Source: Phycisphaerales bacterium (GTDB lineage: Bacteria > Planctomycetota > Phycisphaerae > Phycisphaerales > UBA1924). From it: a stretch of 64,000 bases of DNA. Below are positions 45,743 through 55,025 of the stretch, piece by piece (within the stretch, counting starts at the first letter, position 1; every line of letters begins with the position of its first letter). The notes below the pieces were generated by a model that saw nothing but the letters and a program-made list of their open reading frames with translations, ran no database searches and was not told the origin of the DNA. The stretch is from contig JABWBB010000001.1 of NCBI GenBank assembly GCA_013360675.1, forward strand, positions 62,001-126,000. The letters run 5' to 3'. The translations under genes and the position numbers were made by a program.

Positions 45743-46711
45743 TCAGGCTTTATTCAGCAGTGCTGCGGTGAACAACTTCCCCGTGCTGTCGCGTTCCCAC
45801 GTGTGCGCCGGGCCGTGCTTGCTCTCGTAGTAATCCCACAACTCGAACCAGTAACTGCGAAAGGCGTGGTCGCCGAAGGGGGCGTAGTGCGTGCGCACGC
45901 GTCGCGTCACCGCCGCCGACGTGCCCTTATACCCCAGCACCAGTTTGGCGTGGCGCACCGTCTCGGTGTCGCAGGGCACGTGGGCGTAGCGCCCCATCAA
46001 CTGCATGATGTTCGCCGCGGCGTAGGGCCCGATCCCGGGCAGATCCAACAGCGTCGTGCGCACGTCCTCGTCGCTCGTGCGCGGGTCTTCGAGCCACTCC
46101 ACATCAAGCCCGCCCCGCGCGGGTGACGCGCGAAACCGCTTGGCCATCTCGACCAGGCGCTGGTCCCGGTAGCCCACGCGGCACCTGGCCCGCAGCGTCT
46201 GCGGGCGCGTCCGCGCCATCTTCGCCGCGTCGGGAAAACCCCGCGCCTCGGCCTCTTTCTCGCCTAGCACCTCGCACAGTCGCAGGTTCATCTGCACCGT
46301 GCCGGGCCAGGTGACGTTGCAACTCGTCACGGTCTTGATGACGTCCTCGAAGAGCGTGGGGGAGCGGAAGAGCCTGCCGCGCCCGCTCGCCTTCCAGCGC
46401 GGGTCGCGCGCATGAAACGCGTCGATCACGCCGGCGTCTTCATCAAGCCGCAGCATCCGCCCGATCTGGGCGCGGGCCTCTGCCTTCTCGTCCTTGGCAA
46501 GCGTGCGCGACGTGCGCACGCGCAGGGGCGTACCGGCCCCCTTGGGCTGGGCGATCTCGACGACAACGCTCGCGTCGCGCAGGCGCAGCGGGCGGGTGAG
46601 GGTCTGCTCGCGCACGCTCCAGCGGTTGGGCGCGAGCAGGAAATATCCGTACGAGCAGCAATCGCGCGCCAGGGCATAATCGTCGGGCGTGCGGAGCGAG
46701 AGCGTGGGCAT
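45743..46711 (-). CDS. HhH-GPD family DNA glycosylase (AlkA/OGG-like)
   Basis: The helix-hairpin-helix and catalytic region reads LLDLPGIGPYAAANIMQLMGRYAHVPCDTETVRH (about 228-262), with the conserved Asp of the GPD motif in PCDTE and without the lyase Lys of bifunctional OGG1, so a 3-methyladenine-type monofunctional glycosylase is likelier. It excises damaged bases in base-excision repair. The gene begins three bases after the stop of the amidotransferase gene, so they share a transcript. It converges on carB with only four bases between stops. Confidence 0.85.
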   Translation of the reverse strand: MPTLSLRTPDDYALARDCCSYGYFLLAPNRWSVREQTLTRPLRLRDASVVVEIAQPKGAGTPLRVRTSRTLAKDEKAEARAQIGRMLRLDEDAGVIDAFHARDPRWKASGRGRLFRSPTLFEDVIKTVTSCNVTWPGTVQMNLRLCEVLGEKEAEARGFPDAAKMARTRPQTLRARCRVGYRDQRLVEMAKRFRASPARGGLDVEWLEDPRTSDEDVRTTLLDLPGIGPYAAANIMQLMGRYAHVPCDTETVRHAKLVLGYKGTSAAVTRRVRTHYAPFGDHAFRSYWFELWDYYESKHGPAHTWERDSTGKLFTAALLNKA

Positions 46712-46714
46712 GGG

Positions 46715-47455
46715 CTACGCCGTGGCGCGGCGCATCACCGGAAAGCAGAGCGTGGCGAGGTTCAGGCTCAGCCGGTCCGAGAGGCGCGCATAAGTGGGGT
46801 AATGCTGATCGATGCTGGCGGCGAGGTATCCCTCGGCCACGCCCGCCCCGCTCAGCATCGATGCCGACGCCCCGATCAGCGCATCGAGCAGCGGGCGATC
46901 GCATTCGAAGTGGTACGCAAAGCCAAAGGTCCGCACGCCCGCCTTGAAGGCCTGCACCGGCGTCGCGCCCGAGCCCGCTAGCAACGTCGCCCCCGGGGGC
47001 AGTTGCTTGATCTCCTGCCCGCACGAGAAGAACTGCGGGTGCCGCCACGCGATCCCGCCCAGCACCGGCTCGACCTGCCCCGCGGGCGTGATCTGCACCT
47101 CGTCGAACCCGACCTGCGGCTTGCTCCGCGCCTCGACCTTGCCCCCCAGCGCGTGCGCGATCAACTGTGCCCCCAGGCAGATCCCCACGATGGGCAGGTT
47201 GGCCTCGTGGCAGCGCTTGATGTACGCCGCCTCCTGCTGCATCCACGGGTATTGGGCGATGTCCGTCACGTTCTGCGGCCCGCCCAGGATGATCAGCCCG
47301 TCCACCCCGTCGAGATCGCCCGGCACCCCGCGCGGCGTGTCCGCCTCGTGCTGGTCGGGTCGGCGTACGTCCAGGCGCACGCCGTGGTCACGCAGGGTCA
47401 TTCCCAGGCGGCCCGGGCCGCACGTCGCGCAATGCTGAAGCACAAGGATCGACAT
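46715..47455 (-). CDS. Class I glutamine amidotransferase (GMP-synthase-like)
   Basis: The 246-residue protein has the amidotransferase nucleophile elbow PIVGICLGAQLIAHALGG (Cys about residue 92) and the YHFECD segment with the catalytic His region. It lacks the synthetase half of GuaA, so it belongs to the free-standing group of GATase1 proteins, some of which act in glutamine-dependent or gamma-glutamyl metabolism. The true substrate is unknown. ATG 47455 begins MSILVLQHC, the family's usual start. Confidence 0.85.
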   Translation of the reverse strand: MSILVLQHCATCGPGRLGMTLRDHGVRLDVRRPDQHEADTPRGVPGDLDGVDGLIILGGPQNVTDIAQYPWMQQEAAYIKRCHEANLPIVGICLGAQLIAHALGGKVEARSKPQVGFDEVQITPAGQVEPVLGGIAWRHPQFFSCGQEIKQLPPGATLLAGSGATPVQAFKAGVRTFGFAYHFECDRPLLDALIGASASMLSGAGVAEGYLAASIDQHYPTYARLSDRLSLNLATLCFPVMRRATA

Positions 47456-47505
47456 GCCCGCATGGTACCGCACGAACGCGACCATCGCCCGGGCGATCGC
47501 GCCGC

Positions 47506-48615
47506 CTAGTTCAACAGGCGGGCCCGCGTCAACTGCGCCCGGGCCGCCCGACGCTGCTCCTGATCGAGTTCACGCCCCACGGCCAGTTGCAGGTGGGCCG
47601 GCTGCACCAGCAGCAGCAACTGGTTCACCCGGTTCTGGTCCAGCCCCGGCAGCACGCCCAGCATCACGCCCAGGCGCACCATGCTCAGGTGCTGCATCGC
47701 CTCGTCGGTGGCCAGCAATCGGGCGTTGGTCAGCAGCGCCAGCGCCCGATGTGATTGGTCCTCGATCGCGATGCGACGCTTGGTCAGCAGTTCATTGCGC
47801 GCGTGACGCTCGTAAGCGATGATCCGCGGGATGATCTCTGTCGCCAGTTCGTGCAGGATCGTCCGCTCGGCCTTGCCCAGCGTCGTCTGGTTCGAGAGTT
47901 GGAAGAGATCGCCCGCCGCCTCCGACCCCTCGCCGTAGTACCCCCGCACCGCCAGCGCCATGTCCGACGCGGCCCGCTTCACCTTTTCGAGTTCGCCCGT
48001 CAGGCGCAGCGCAGGCAGGTGCAGCATCACGCTCATCCGCAGCCCCGTGCCCAGGTTCGTCGGGCACGCCGTCAGATATCCCAGCCGCGGCGAGAATGCG
48101 TAGGGCAGCCCCGCCTCGAGCAGGTCATCCACCGCGTCGGCCTGGCTCCACGCCGCCTCGAGCGCCAGCCCCGAGTGCACGACCTGGATCCGCAGGTGGT
48201 CCTCTTCGTTCACCATCACCGCCAGCCGCTCATCGGGGATCGAAAAGGCCAGCCCGCGCGGGTCATTCCCCGCCGGCGCCCCGCCCACCGACCGCCCGCG
48301 GCTGAAGGGCTTCGAGATCAAGTGCCGCTCGACCAGCAGGTTCCGCTCGGTCGCGTTGCGCTCGTGCACATCCAGCCACACCACCCGCGGGGCGATGCCC
48401 GACTGCAGCAGGCGGCTGCGGCAGACATCCAGCGTGCTCAGCCGATCCGCCCGCGTCGCTTTCAGCCCGAACGGGCTTGTCGCCAGGTTGCGTGCCAGCC
48501 GCACCCGCGATGAGAGCACGACGTCCGCGGCTTCGCCCTCAGCGCGCAGCCATTCGGTCGTCGCTTCAAATCGCAGCGGCTCACTCCGCGGGTCGCGTGA
48601 CCCTTCGCCTCTCAT
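47506..48615 (-). CDS. mcsB: Protein-arginine kinase McsB
   Basis: McsB phosphorylates arginines and marks proteins for ClpCP. The phosphagen-kinase family blocks are clear: VVLSSRVRLARNLATSPFG near the start, CPTNLGTGLRMSVMLHLPAL in the middle and NQTTLGKAERTILHELATEIIPRII. At 369 residues the length is normal. Its ATG overlaps the mcsA stop by four bases, so the two are coupled. No clpC or ctsR is beside it. Confidence 0.94.
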   Translation of the reverse strand: MRGEGSRDPRSEPLRFEATTEWLRAEGEAADVVLSSRVRLARNLATSPFGLKATRADRLSTLDVCRSRLLQSGIAPRVVWLDVHERNATERNLLVERHLISKPFSRGRSVGGAPAGNDPRGLAFSIPDERLAVMVNEEDHLRIQVVHSGLALEAAWSQADAVDDLLEAGLPYAFSPRLGYLTACPTNLGTGLRMSVMLHLPALRLTGELEKVKRAASDMALAVRGYYGEGSEAAGDLFQLSNQTTLGKAERTILHELATEIIPRIIAYERHARNELLTKRRIAIEDQSHRALALLTNARLLATDEAMQHLSMVRLGVMLGVLPGLDQNRVNQLLLLVQPAHLQLAVGRELDQEQRRAARAQLTRARLLN

Positions 48616-49160
48616 GATTCACCCACCGCCGGCCCACCCCGATGCGCAGGCTCCACCAGCCGACGCAGCTCGTCGCGGAGTTTCGCCGCCAACTCGTACT
48701 GCTCGGCGGCGACGGCGGCCTCGAGCTCACGCTGCAGCACCTGCATCCGGTCCAGACGCTCCTGCGTGCTCAGCCCCGCGCCCCGCACATCGAGCGTCTG
48801 GCGCGGGATCTTGCCCACGTGCTTCTCGCCCCCCTCGTGCGCACGCTCGATCAGCGGCAGCAGTTGCGATTCAAACGCGACGTAGCAATCCGCGCACCCC
48901 AGGTGCCCATGCTGCTTGAACTCGGCGAAGGTCATCAGGCAGCGCGGGCATGCCGTCACCGGCCTGGCCCCGCCCTGGATCACCAGCCCCGCGCCCGCCT
49001 GCAGGACAAAGCCGGTGATCTGGCCTTGGGTGGCGGGCTGGGGCACCCCAAGCCCGGTCTTACTCGCGCACGCCTCGCACAGGTGCCGCTCGACGCTGGC
49101 CCCCTTGACGATGGTCGTCTCGTGCACGGTGGCCTCGTTGTCGCAGTGTTCGCACTTCAT
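48612..49160 (-). CDS. mcsA: McsA-like zinc protein with UvrB/UvrC motif
   Basis: The 182-residue protein has four CxxC pairs (CEHC, CEAC, CPRC, CADC) and a C-terminal UvrB/UvrC motif (RLDRMQVLQRELEAAVAAEQYELAAKLRDELRRL). That is the layout of McsA, the activator of McsB. ATG 49160 starts the first zinc motif MKCEHC. The overlap with mcsB confirms the pairing. Confidence 0.92.
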   Translation of the reverse strand: MKCEHCDNEATVHETTIVKGASVERHLCEACASKTGLGVPQPATQGQITGFVLQAGAGLVIQGGARPVTACPRCLMTFAEFKQHGHLGCADCYVAFESQLLPLIERAHEGGEKHVGKIPRQTLDVRGAGLSTQERLDRMQVLQRELEAAVAAEQYELAAKLRDELRRLVEPAHRGGPAVGES

Positions 49161-49279
49161 GGGCCTGCATGAACGATAGCGTTCCGAAGGCACGCGGGAA
49201 CGCGACAGCACCGTCGCTCGTGGCGAACGGGGTGACTGGGTCAAGAAGGGTCAGTGCCGTGCGACGCGTCGCGAAGGGC

Positions 49280-49564
49280 TTAGTGCGCCTTGGCGGCGGC
49301 GGCCTTCTGCTGACGCGTGTACCCGTACTTGCGCTTGAGGGGCTTCACGACCAGGCCTTGCTTGATGGCCTTGGCCGACACCAGGATCTGCGTGGGCACG
49401 CCCTCGACGATCGCCCGGACCTTCTGCAGGTTGGGCTTGAAGGTGCGGGGGGTGATCCCGGTGGGCTTCAGGCCGAAGCCGCCCTTGGAGATCGCCTGGC
49501 CGCGCCATGCACGCCGCTTGCCGAAACTCGTCTTCTTACCCGTGAAAAAGCAAACGGCGCTCAT
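49280..49564 (-). CDS. rpmB: Ribosomal protein bL28
   Basis: The 94-residue protein starts MSAVCFFTGKKTSFGKRRAWRGQ and has the L28 core RTFKPNLQKVRAIVEGVPTQILVSAKAIK. CTGGAGG precedes ATG 49564. The first Cys of the classic CxxxG element is kept, but the paired zinc Cys motif of some L28 proteins is absent. Confidence 0.93.
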   Translation of the reverse strand: MSAVCFFTGKKTSFGKRRAWRGQAISKGGFGLKPTGITPRTFKPNLQKVRAIVEGVPTQILVSAKAIKQGLVVKPLKRKYGYTRQQKAAAAKAH

Positions 49565-49641
49565 CGGTACAACCTCCAGAACTAGGGCCCCAAGTCTAGG
49601 CGCGAGCCCCGCCCCGGCAAGTCCGCGTTCTGTTCGGCCCA

Positions 49642-50847
49642 TCAGTCCCGCCGGATGTTCTCCCGCTTGAGCATCAACTCCAGCGTCTGCGCCACCAGAT
49701 CCACCTCGTTGCGGGTCAGACTGTTGTAGAACGGCAGCGCGATCGTCCTCTGGCTCACGCTCTCGGCGATCGGGAACATGCCCGCACGAAACCCGAACTG
49801 CTCCTGATAGAAGGGCTGCAGGTGGATGCACGGGAAGTAGTCCGCCGCTCCGACATCGTGCCCGCGCATCCCGCGGATGATCCGGTCGCGTTCCTCGATC
49901 GTGTACGAAGGGGCCAGGCGCACCACAAAGACGAACCACGACATGAACGCCTCGGGATCGACCGTGGGCATGATCAGATCAGAGTTAGTACCCATGCGTT
50001 CGAGGTACATACGGGCCACGCTCTGGCGTTTCTCGATGATCGAGTCCAGGCGTTGCATCTGCGCCACGCCCAGAGCGGCGTTGATCTCGCTCAGCCGATA
50101 GTTGTACCCCACGCGTTCATGGCGAAGCCACGAGCCGGCGCTCTGACCCCCCGCCGCGGATTCCATCGGAGACCCGGGCATCACAAATCCCAGCGGCCTT
50201 CCCTGGTTCCGCAGCGAGCGGCACATCTCGGCCAGGCGCAGATCATCCGTGACGATCATGCCCCCTTCGCCCGTGGTGATCTGCTTGTTGGGATAAAACC
50301 CAAAGACGCCCACGCGCCCGAAGTGCCCGCAATCGCGCCCCTTGTACCGCGTGCCCAGCGCTTCGCAGCAGTCCTCGATCAGCGGGATCTCGTACCGCGC
50401 CGCGATGCTCGCGTACTGCTGCATGTATTCGGGGTTGCCGAATGTCTCGACGGCGATGATCGCCTTGGTCCGCCGCGTGATCGCCGCCTCGACCTTGGCC
50501 GGGTCCATGTTCAGCGTCTTGGGGCAGATGTCCACGAAGACCGGCGTGCCCCCGACGAACAAGATGCAGTTGGCGCTGGCCACGAAGGAGAAGGGCGTGG
50601 TGATCACCTCATCGCCGGGCCCGATCCCCAGCGCCTGCAGCGCCAGGTGCAACCCGCTCGTGCCCGAGTTGACCGCAACGCCCGTCGTGCACCCGGCCCG
50701 GGTGGCGACGAGGGTCTCGAACTGCTCAACCATCGGGCCGATCGACAGCCGCCCCGAGCGAAGTGTCGACATCACCATCCGCTCTTCGAGTTCGGTGATG
50801 TCGGGACGAGAAAGGGGGATTTCATTGTCGGGCATGCTGGTCATCAT
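49642..50847 (-). CDS. DegT/DnrJ/EryC1/StrS-family PLP aminotransferase (second copy)
   Basis: This sugar aminotransferase-like protein shows NSGTSGLHLALQALGIGPGDEVITTPFSF, the EDCCEALG motif and the PLP-lysine block GFYPNKQITTGEGGMI. The family member likely acts on a UDP- or dTDP-keto-sugar, in cell-envelope sugar synthesis. Sequence similarity to the copy at 37472 is family-level, not a recent duplication. The start is uncertain; ATG 50847 (MMTSMPDNEIPLSRPDI) is the likeliest, as the longer frame is not conserved-looking. Confidence 0.9.
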   Translation of the reverse strand: MMTSMPDNEIPLSRPDITELEERMVMSTLRSGRLSIGPMVEQFETLVATRAGCTTGVAVNSGTSGLHLALQALGIGPGDEVITTPFSFVASANCILFVGGTPVFVDICPKTLNMDPAKVEAAITRRTKAIIAVETFGNPEYMQQYASIAARYEIPLIEDCCEALGTRYKGRDCGHFGRVGVFGFYPNKQITTGEGGMIVTDDLRLAEMCRSLRNQGRPLGFVMPGSPMESAAGGQSAGSWLRHERVGYNYRLSEINAALGVAQMQRLDSIIEKRQSVARMYLERMGTNSDLIMPTVDPEAFMSWFVFVVRLAPSYTIEERDRIIRGMRGHDVGAADYFPCIHLQPFYQEQFGFRAGMFPIAESVSQRTIALPFYNSLTRNEVDLVAQTLELMLKRENIRRD

Positions 50848-50896
50848 CGGCCCGCCCGGGGGGCGTCCATGATCGAGCACCACCCCCTGAAGAACC

Positions 50897-52315
50897 CTAG
50901 CCCGCCCGTGCCGCCGACCGGAGCACCAGCCCGGCAAGCAGGTCGGCCAGTTCGCGCAGGGACCGTCCGACAAAGGCCGGCGCGTCGTCAGGCGCGACCA
51001 CGCCCCCCTCGCTCATCTGGCGATCGAGCCGCTGCTGCGCGGTGATGACCGTCGAGTGGTTGGGGCGGCCCATCGCCCGGGCGATCTCCGGGTAACTCCG
51101 CGTGGTCAGGCGTCGGCACAGGTGCACGATCATCGCCCGCGCCAGCACGATGCGCCGGTGACGCCCCCGACCCATCAACTCGGCCTTGTCCACGCCCAGC
51201 GCGCTGCATGCCTCATCGATGATCGCCGCCGGCGGGATCGGCCGGCGCGGCGTGGACAGTGCGGCCTCGCTCACCCCCAGGGCACGCTTGACCAGCCCCG
51301 GCGTGATCTGCGGCGACTCGGTGTCGAGCCGGCGCATCGCCTCGACCTGCACCAGCAGCCCGTCGATCTCGCGGGCCGAGCCGCCCCTGGCCTCGGGCCG
51401 CCCCGCGTGATCCGCGACGATCCCCACGCACGCCGCATCCAGGGCCAGCCCGCGCGCAGCGCCCAGGTGCTCGACCAGCCGCCGGCGCAGGTCCGCGTCG
51501 GGCGGATCGATCTTGACCACCGCACCGCTCACGAAGCGAGAGACCAGGTGCTGGCTCATGCTGCGGATGTCGCGCGGATGCTCGTCGCTGGCCAGCACCA
51601 CGCGCGATCCTTCGAGCCCGATCGCATCGAACGTGTGCAGCAGTTCCGTCTGCGTGCCGTCCTTCCCGCCCAGGAAGTGCACGTCGTCGATGCAGAGCAG
51701 ATCCAGGCGTCGGCACGCCCGACGGAACGCGGGCACCTTGCCCGCCTTGACCGCCTCGACATACTCGTTCGTGAAGGCCTCGGCGGTGGTGTAGCGCACG
51801 TGCGCATCGGGGCGGCGCAGGCGCACATGGGCGGCGATGCCCAGCAGCAGGTGCGTCTTGCCCAGCCCACACCCGCCGTGGATGAACAGCGAGGTGATCC
51901 CCGCGTCCCCTTCGGCCAGGCGCATCGCCGCGGCGTGCGCCAGGCGGTTTGAATCGCCCACGACAAAGGTCTCGAGACGACGCTTGCATTCCTCTTTGTG
52001 AGAAACCGGGCGACGCGCCGGTGCGGCTCGCCGGGGGGTCGGCTCTGGGGCCGCGGGCGCAAAGGCCGGTCGATCGTGCGTGAACTCAACCGCGCCCAGT
52101 TCCGCACGAAGCGATTCGCCGAAGCGACGCTCGAACATGCTGGCGAGATACGCCGCGATGGCCACGACGCGCACACCGCCTTTGGTCGCTTCGATCCGCG
52201 ACTGCCCTCGGAAGTACCGGGCGAAGGCCTCGGCGCCGATGATCTGCTCAACCCGGGCGGCGGCCTGGCCGTCCTCACCCAGAATCGCATCGTTGATTGT
52301 CAATCCGGTGGGCAT
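50897..52315 (-). CDS. dnaA: Chromosomal replication initiator protein DnaA
   Basis: DnaA opens oriC. The 472-residue protein has a short domain I, a Pro/Ala linker, an AAA+ domain with Walker A GGCGLGKTHLL and Walker B LLCIDDVHFLGG, and the domain IV signature RSYPEIARAMGRPNHSTVITAQQRLD. Domains I and II are short, and the chain runs past domain IV by some 45 residues. It is not linked to dnaN, recF or gyrB; its neighbours are a DegT enzyme and a GNAT protein. ATG 52315 follows GGAGCAGGAC. Confidence 0.93.
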   Translation of the reverse strand: MPTGLTINDAILGEDGQAAARVEQIIGAEAFARYFRGQSRIEATKGGVRVVAIAAYLASMFERRFGESLRAELGAVEFTHDRPAFAPAAPEPTPRRAAPARRPVSHKEECKRRLETFVVGDSNRLAHAAAMRLAEGDAGITSLFIHGGCGLGKTHLLLGIAAHVRLRRPDAHVRYTTAEAFTNEYVEAVKAGKVPAFRRACRRLDLLCIDDVHFLGGKDGTQTELLHTFDAIGLEGSRVVLASDEHPRDIRSMSQHLVSRFVSGAVVKIDPPDADLRRRLVEHLGAARGLALDAACVGIVADHAGRPEARGGSAREIDGLLVQVEAMRRLDTESPQITPGLVKRALGVSEAALSTPRRPIPPAAIIDEACSALGVDKAELMGRGRHRRIVLARAMIVHLCRRLTTRSYPEIARAMGRPNHSTVITAQQRLDRQMSEGGVVAPDDAPAFVGRSLRELADLLAGLVLRSAARAG

Positions 52316-52774
52316 GTCCTGCTCCGCAGGAAGAGTGCGCCGTCATGACCGTGGTCGTGCGTTGCCAGCGGCGCGGCAAGACCCCGTCGCCGGCGCGGAC
52401 TGACCGCGCCGACGCCCCTACGAAAAACCGACTGCGACTCCTTCGGAGCAGAGACGGAGCGATACCCCTCATGCCGTGATGGCACGCCTTGTCGGCGCTG
52501 GGGTCTCGTGACTCGGGGGCTCGAAGCCCGCCGTGGATCCGTCTTCCTGCCGGTCGATCCGTGACCGAAAAACTCAGCCGTGCGAACCATCGCCCGGCCG
52601 AGGCGACAAGGTACGACAACACGCGCCAAGGTTCAACGCACTTGGCGTCATTGCGACGCGCGACTCGTGCGCAACCCCATGAATTACAGCATGAATCGAG
52701 CGCGACATTTTTTTCGTCACGCCCTTTCCGCGCCGTGGGCAAAGACTGTGCAAAAGTTGTGATCTGCCCGGGCC
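52316..52774. other. Non-coding region upstream of dnaA, possible oriC
   Basis: This 459-base gap has no credible gene. Near its right end an AT-rich run (ATTTTTTTCG at about 52709-52718) and a DnaA-box-like nonamer on the minus strand (52747-52755, TTTTGCACA) occur. One box is far from enough, so this is only a candidate origin; it also must hold the dnaA promoter. Confidence 0.35.
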
Positions 52775-53788
52775 TCAGCGCGGCGTGATCGGGCGCACGA
52801 GCGCGACGCGGCTCGCAAACCGTGCAAAGCCAAGGCCCTGATACAGCCGCAGCGCGGGCGCGTTGCGTGCATCCACCGCGCACGTCACCGGCCACAGCGT
52901 CGTCCCCCGCGCCGCGTGTCCGATCGCGAATGAAAGCAGCGGACGCGCCAGCCGCCGCCCACGCAGCGCCGGGCCAAGCCCGAGGTAGACCAACTCAATC
53001 GAGCGCTGCTCGGGGCAGCGGCTCATCAACGCACACCCCTCAGGTTGCGTGCCCGAATACACCACCCACCACAGGGACGGGTCGAAAGTTCCCGTCGCCT
53101 TGTGCGAGGCCAGCACGTCGCGCACCTCGCGCAGCCCGCACAGCTCCGGGCAATCGAGCGTGTCGATGTACGTGCGCTCCAGCGCGCCGATCAGCACGGC
53201 CTCGCGATCGCCCTCAATCTGGTCCAGCCGCACAACACGAACCCCCTCGGGCCATGCAGCAACTTCGGCGCTCGCAGCGCCCGCGGGCTTGCGCAGATAC
53301 GCCAGATCGCCCACCTTCACAAAGCCGGCTTCCGTCAGAGCCTGAATGGCCCAGGCCTCGCCCGGCTCGGGCAGCGACTGGGCCAGACGCACGCGGTTGG
53401 GCCTTTCCTGACCCAGGTGCGCACACAACGCGTCGATGCACGCGATGCGCTCAGCCCGGGCGACCGAAGCGCCCCCGGGGTCACCGCCGGGCATGGGCTC
53501 CGAGAGGAAGAGCATCGCCGTGCGTCCGCTCCCGGGCACTCCCATGCAGACCTGGCGGACGAAGGGGATGCCCTTGGCGTCATGCCCGAGGGTTCCCCAG
53601 GCAAAGGTCAGGTCGATGCCATGGATCGGCGCCGAGGCGACGAGGCGACGGGCGGCTTCTTCGATCTCCTGCCCCTGTTGCTGGACGAGGCGTCGGGCTG
53701 CCGCGGGAACCAGATCGTGCGTAATCCGCACCACCTCGGGCGAGGGTTGGGGAGCGGGGGGGCGATTGGCGGGTATCGTCCGGGTCAC
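52775..53788 (-). CDS. GNAT-family N-acetyltransferase
   Basis: The 337-residue protein has a C-terminal GNAT domain with the acetyl-CoA loop YLGLGPALRGRRLARPLLSFAI and the end motif VDARNAPALRLYQGLGF. The N-terminal half (about 20-180) looks like a second, degenerate GNAT repeat, as in mycothiol-synthase-type tandem proteins. The substrate is unknown. The GTG start lacks a clear ribosome site. The gene lies upstream of dnaA on the same strand, beyond the 459-base gap. Confidence 0.8.
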   Translation of the reverse strand: MTRTIPANRPPAPQPSPEVVRITHDLVPAAARRLVQQQGQEIEEAARRLVASAPIHGIDLTFAWGTLGHDAKGIPFVRQVCMGVPGSGRTAMLFLSEPMPGGDPGGASVARAERIACIDALCAHLGQERPNRVRLAQSLPEPGEAWAIQALTEAGFVKVGDLAYLRKPAGAASAEVAAWPEGVRVVRLDQIEGDREAVLIGALERTYIDTLDCPELCGLREVRDVLASHKATGTFDPSLWWVVYSGTQPEGCALMSRCPEQRSIELVYLGLGPALRGRRLARPLLSFAIGHAARGTTLWPVTCAVDARNAPALRLYQGLGFARFASRVALVRPITPR

Positions 53789-53880
53789 GACCGCTGTAAG
53801 ATACGACGGTTTGACGCGGGGCGAAGGCTTTGTAGACTGAACCCCCGCGATTCATCGCGACTTTCCGGAGCCGTCACCCA

Positions 53881-54492
53881 ATGCGCATCCTGCACGCACT
53901 CTTGGTCGTCCTCATGGGTCTCCTCGCGATGGGGCTGGCCCCCGAGCCGGATCCGATCCCGCGCCGGTGGCAGCTGGATTTCACCCCCGGCCCGCTGCGC
54001 GTGGTCACGGTGGATGTCGATGGCGTGGGCCCGCGCCAGTACTTTTATCTGACCTACAAGGTCGTCAACGGCACCGGGCAGGACCAGCTCTTCGCCCCCG
54101 CCATAGACCTGTCGACAAGCCACTCGCTGGCCCAGCGTTCGGGGCGCAATGTCCCCGCGCAGGTGACCAAGCACATCCTCGAGATGCTCGAGAACCCCTT
54201 CCTGGTCGATCAGATCTCGATCGTCGGCCCGCTGCTGCAGGGCGAGGCCAACACCAAGGAGGGGCTGGCGGTCTGGCCCGTCCCGACCGAACGATCGGGC
54301 GAGTTGTCGGTCTACATCGCGGGGCTGAGCGGCGAGACGCGCCCCATCGAGGTCAGAGACCCCAAGACCGGCGAGATCAGCCGCGTGCTGCTCCGCAAGA
54401 CCCTGACCCTGAAATACGACATGCCCGGCGAGATCATCGATCGTGGTTCGGTCCCCTTCTCGCTGGCCGAGAAACGCTGGATCATGCGGTAA
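53881..54492 (+). CDS. Exported hypothetical protein
   Basis: A short signal peptide (MRILHALLVVLMGLLAMGLA) leads to a beta-rich 180-residue body (LDFTPGPLRVVTVDVDGVGPRQYFYLTYKVVNGTG...). It looks like a periplasmic beta-sandwich domain with no name known to me. GGAG stands about ten bases before the ATG. It is followed by rpmA on the same strand after 133 bases. Confidence 0.72.
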   Translation: MRILHALLVVLMGLLAMGLAPEPDPIPRRWQLDFTPGPLRVVTVDVDGVGPRQYFYLTYKVVNGTGQDQLFAPAIDLSTSHSLAQRSGRNVPAQVTKHILEMLENPFLVDQISIVGPLLQGEANTKEGLAVWPVPTERSGELSVYIAGLSGETRPIEVRDPKTGEISRVLLRKTLTLKYDMPGEIIDRGSVPFSLAEKRWIMR

Positions 54493-54625
54493 GGGCGGCG
54501 GTTGGGTGTCCGATGAGGGTGGTCGATGTCGGGGGTCTGCAACAGGCCGGACTGGAATCGACGCGAATTCGCGCTACGATCCGGGCCCGGCGGGGAAATG
54601 ACCCCGCGGGAAGGGAAGATTCGTC

Positions 54626-54904
54626 ATGGCACACAAAAAGGGCCAGGGTTCAACCAAGAACGGCCGCGACAGCAACCCGCAGTTCCGCGGGATCAAGTTG
54701 TACGGCGGCGAGCCCGCCAAGGCCGGTTCGATCATCGTCCGCCAGGTGGGCACGCCCTTCATGGCCGGGTTCAACGTCCGCCGCGGCAAGGACGACACCC
54801 TCTTCTCGGTCTCCGAGGGAACGGTGGTCTACGCGGGTCGCAAGGTCCACGTGGTCCCCACGGACGCCAAGGCCCCTTGCCCGGTGTGGCTCAAGGCCAA
54901 CTGA
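54626..54904 (+). CDS. rpmA: Ribosomal protein bL27
   Basis: The 92-residue protein starts [20 protein letters not shown] and has the [20 protein letters not shown] core; the flexible N-terminus reaches the peptidyl-transferase centre. No cleavable N-terminal extension of the Firmicutes type is present. rplU, its usual neighbour, is not adjacent. A clear terminator follows. Confidence 0.95.
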   Translation: MAHKKGQGSTKNGRDSNPQFRGIKLYGGEPAKAGSIIVRQVGTPFMAGFNVRRGKDDTLFSVSEGTVVYAGRKVHVVPTDAKAPCPVWLKAN

Positions 54905-54930
54905 GATTCTGAACAACTATGCCTGATTCA

Positions 54931-54960
54931 GGGTGGGCTATGAGGCCCGCCCTTTTTTTT
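54931..54960 (+). terminator. Intrinsic terminator after rpmA
   Basis: Arms GGGTGGGC/GCCCGCCC (54931-54938, 54945-54952) with a six-base loop, followed by eight Ts. Confidence 0.9.
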
Positions 54961-55025
54961 CGCGCTCATGCCATGGCAAGAGCCCGTATGCGGCGCGGGG
55001 GATTCGTGGCGTGACGGGGTGTTGA

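Noticed and set aside
52275-52895. 206-residue minus-strand frame across the dnaA upstream gap
   Set aside because: It overlaps the ends of two real genes and is Arg/Ala/Ser-rich with no motif; treated as non-coding.
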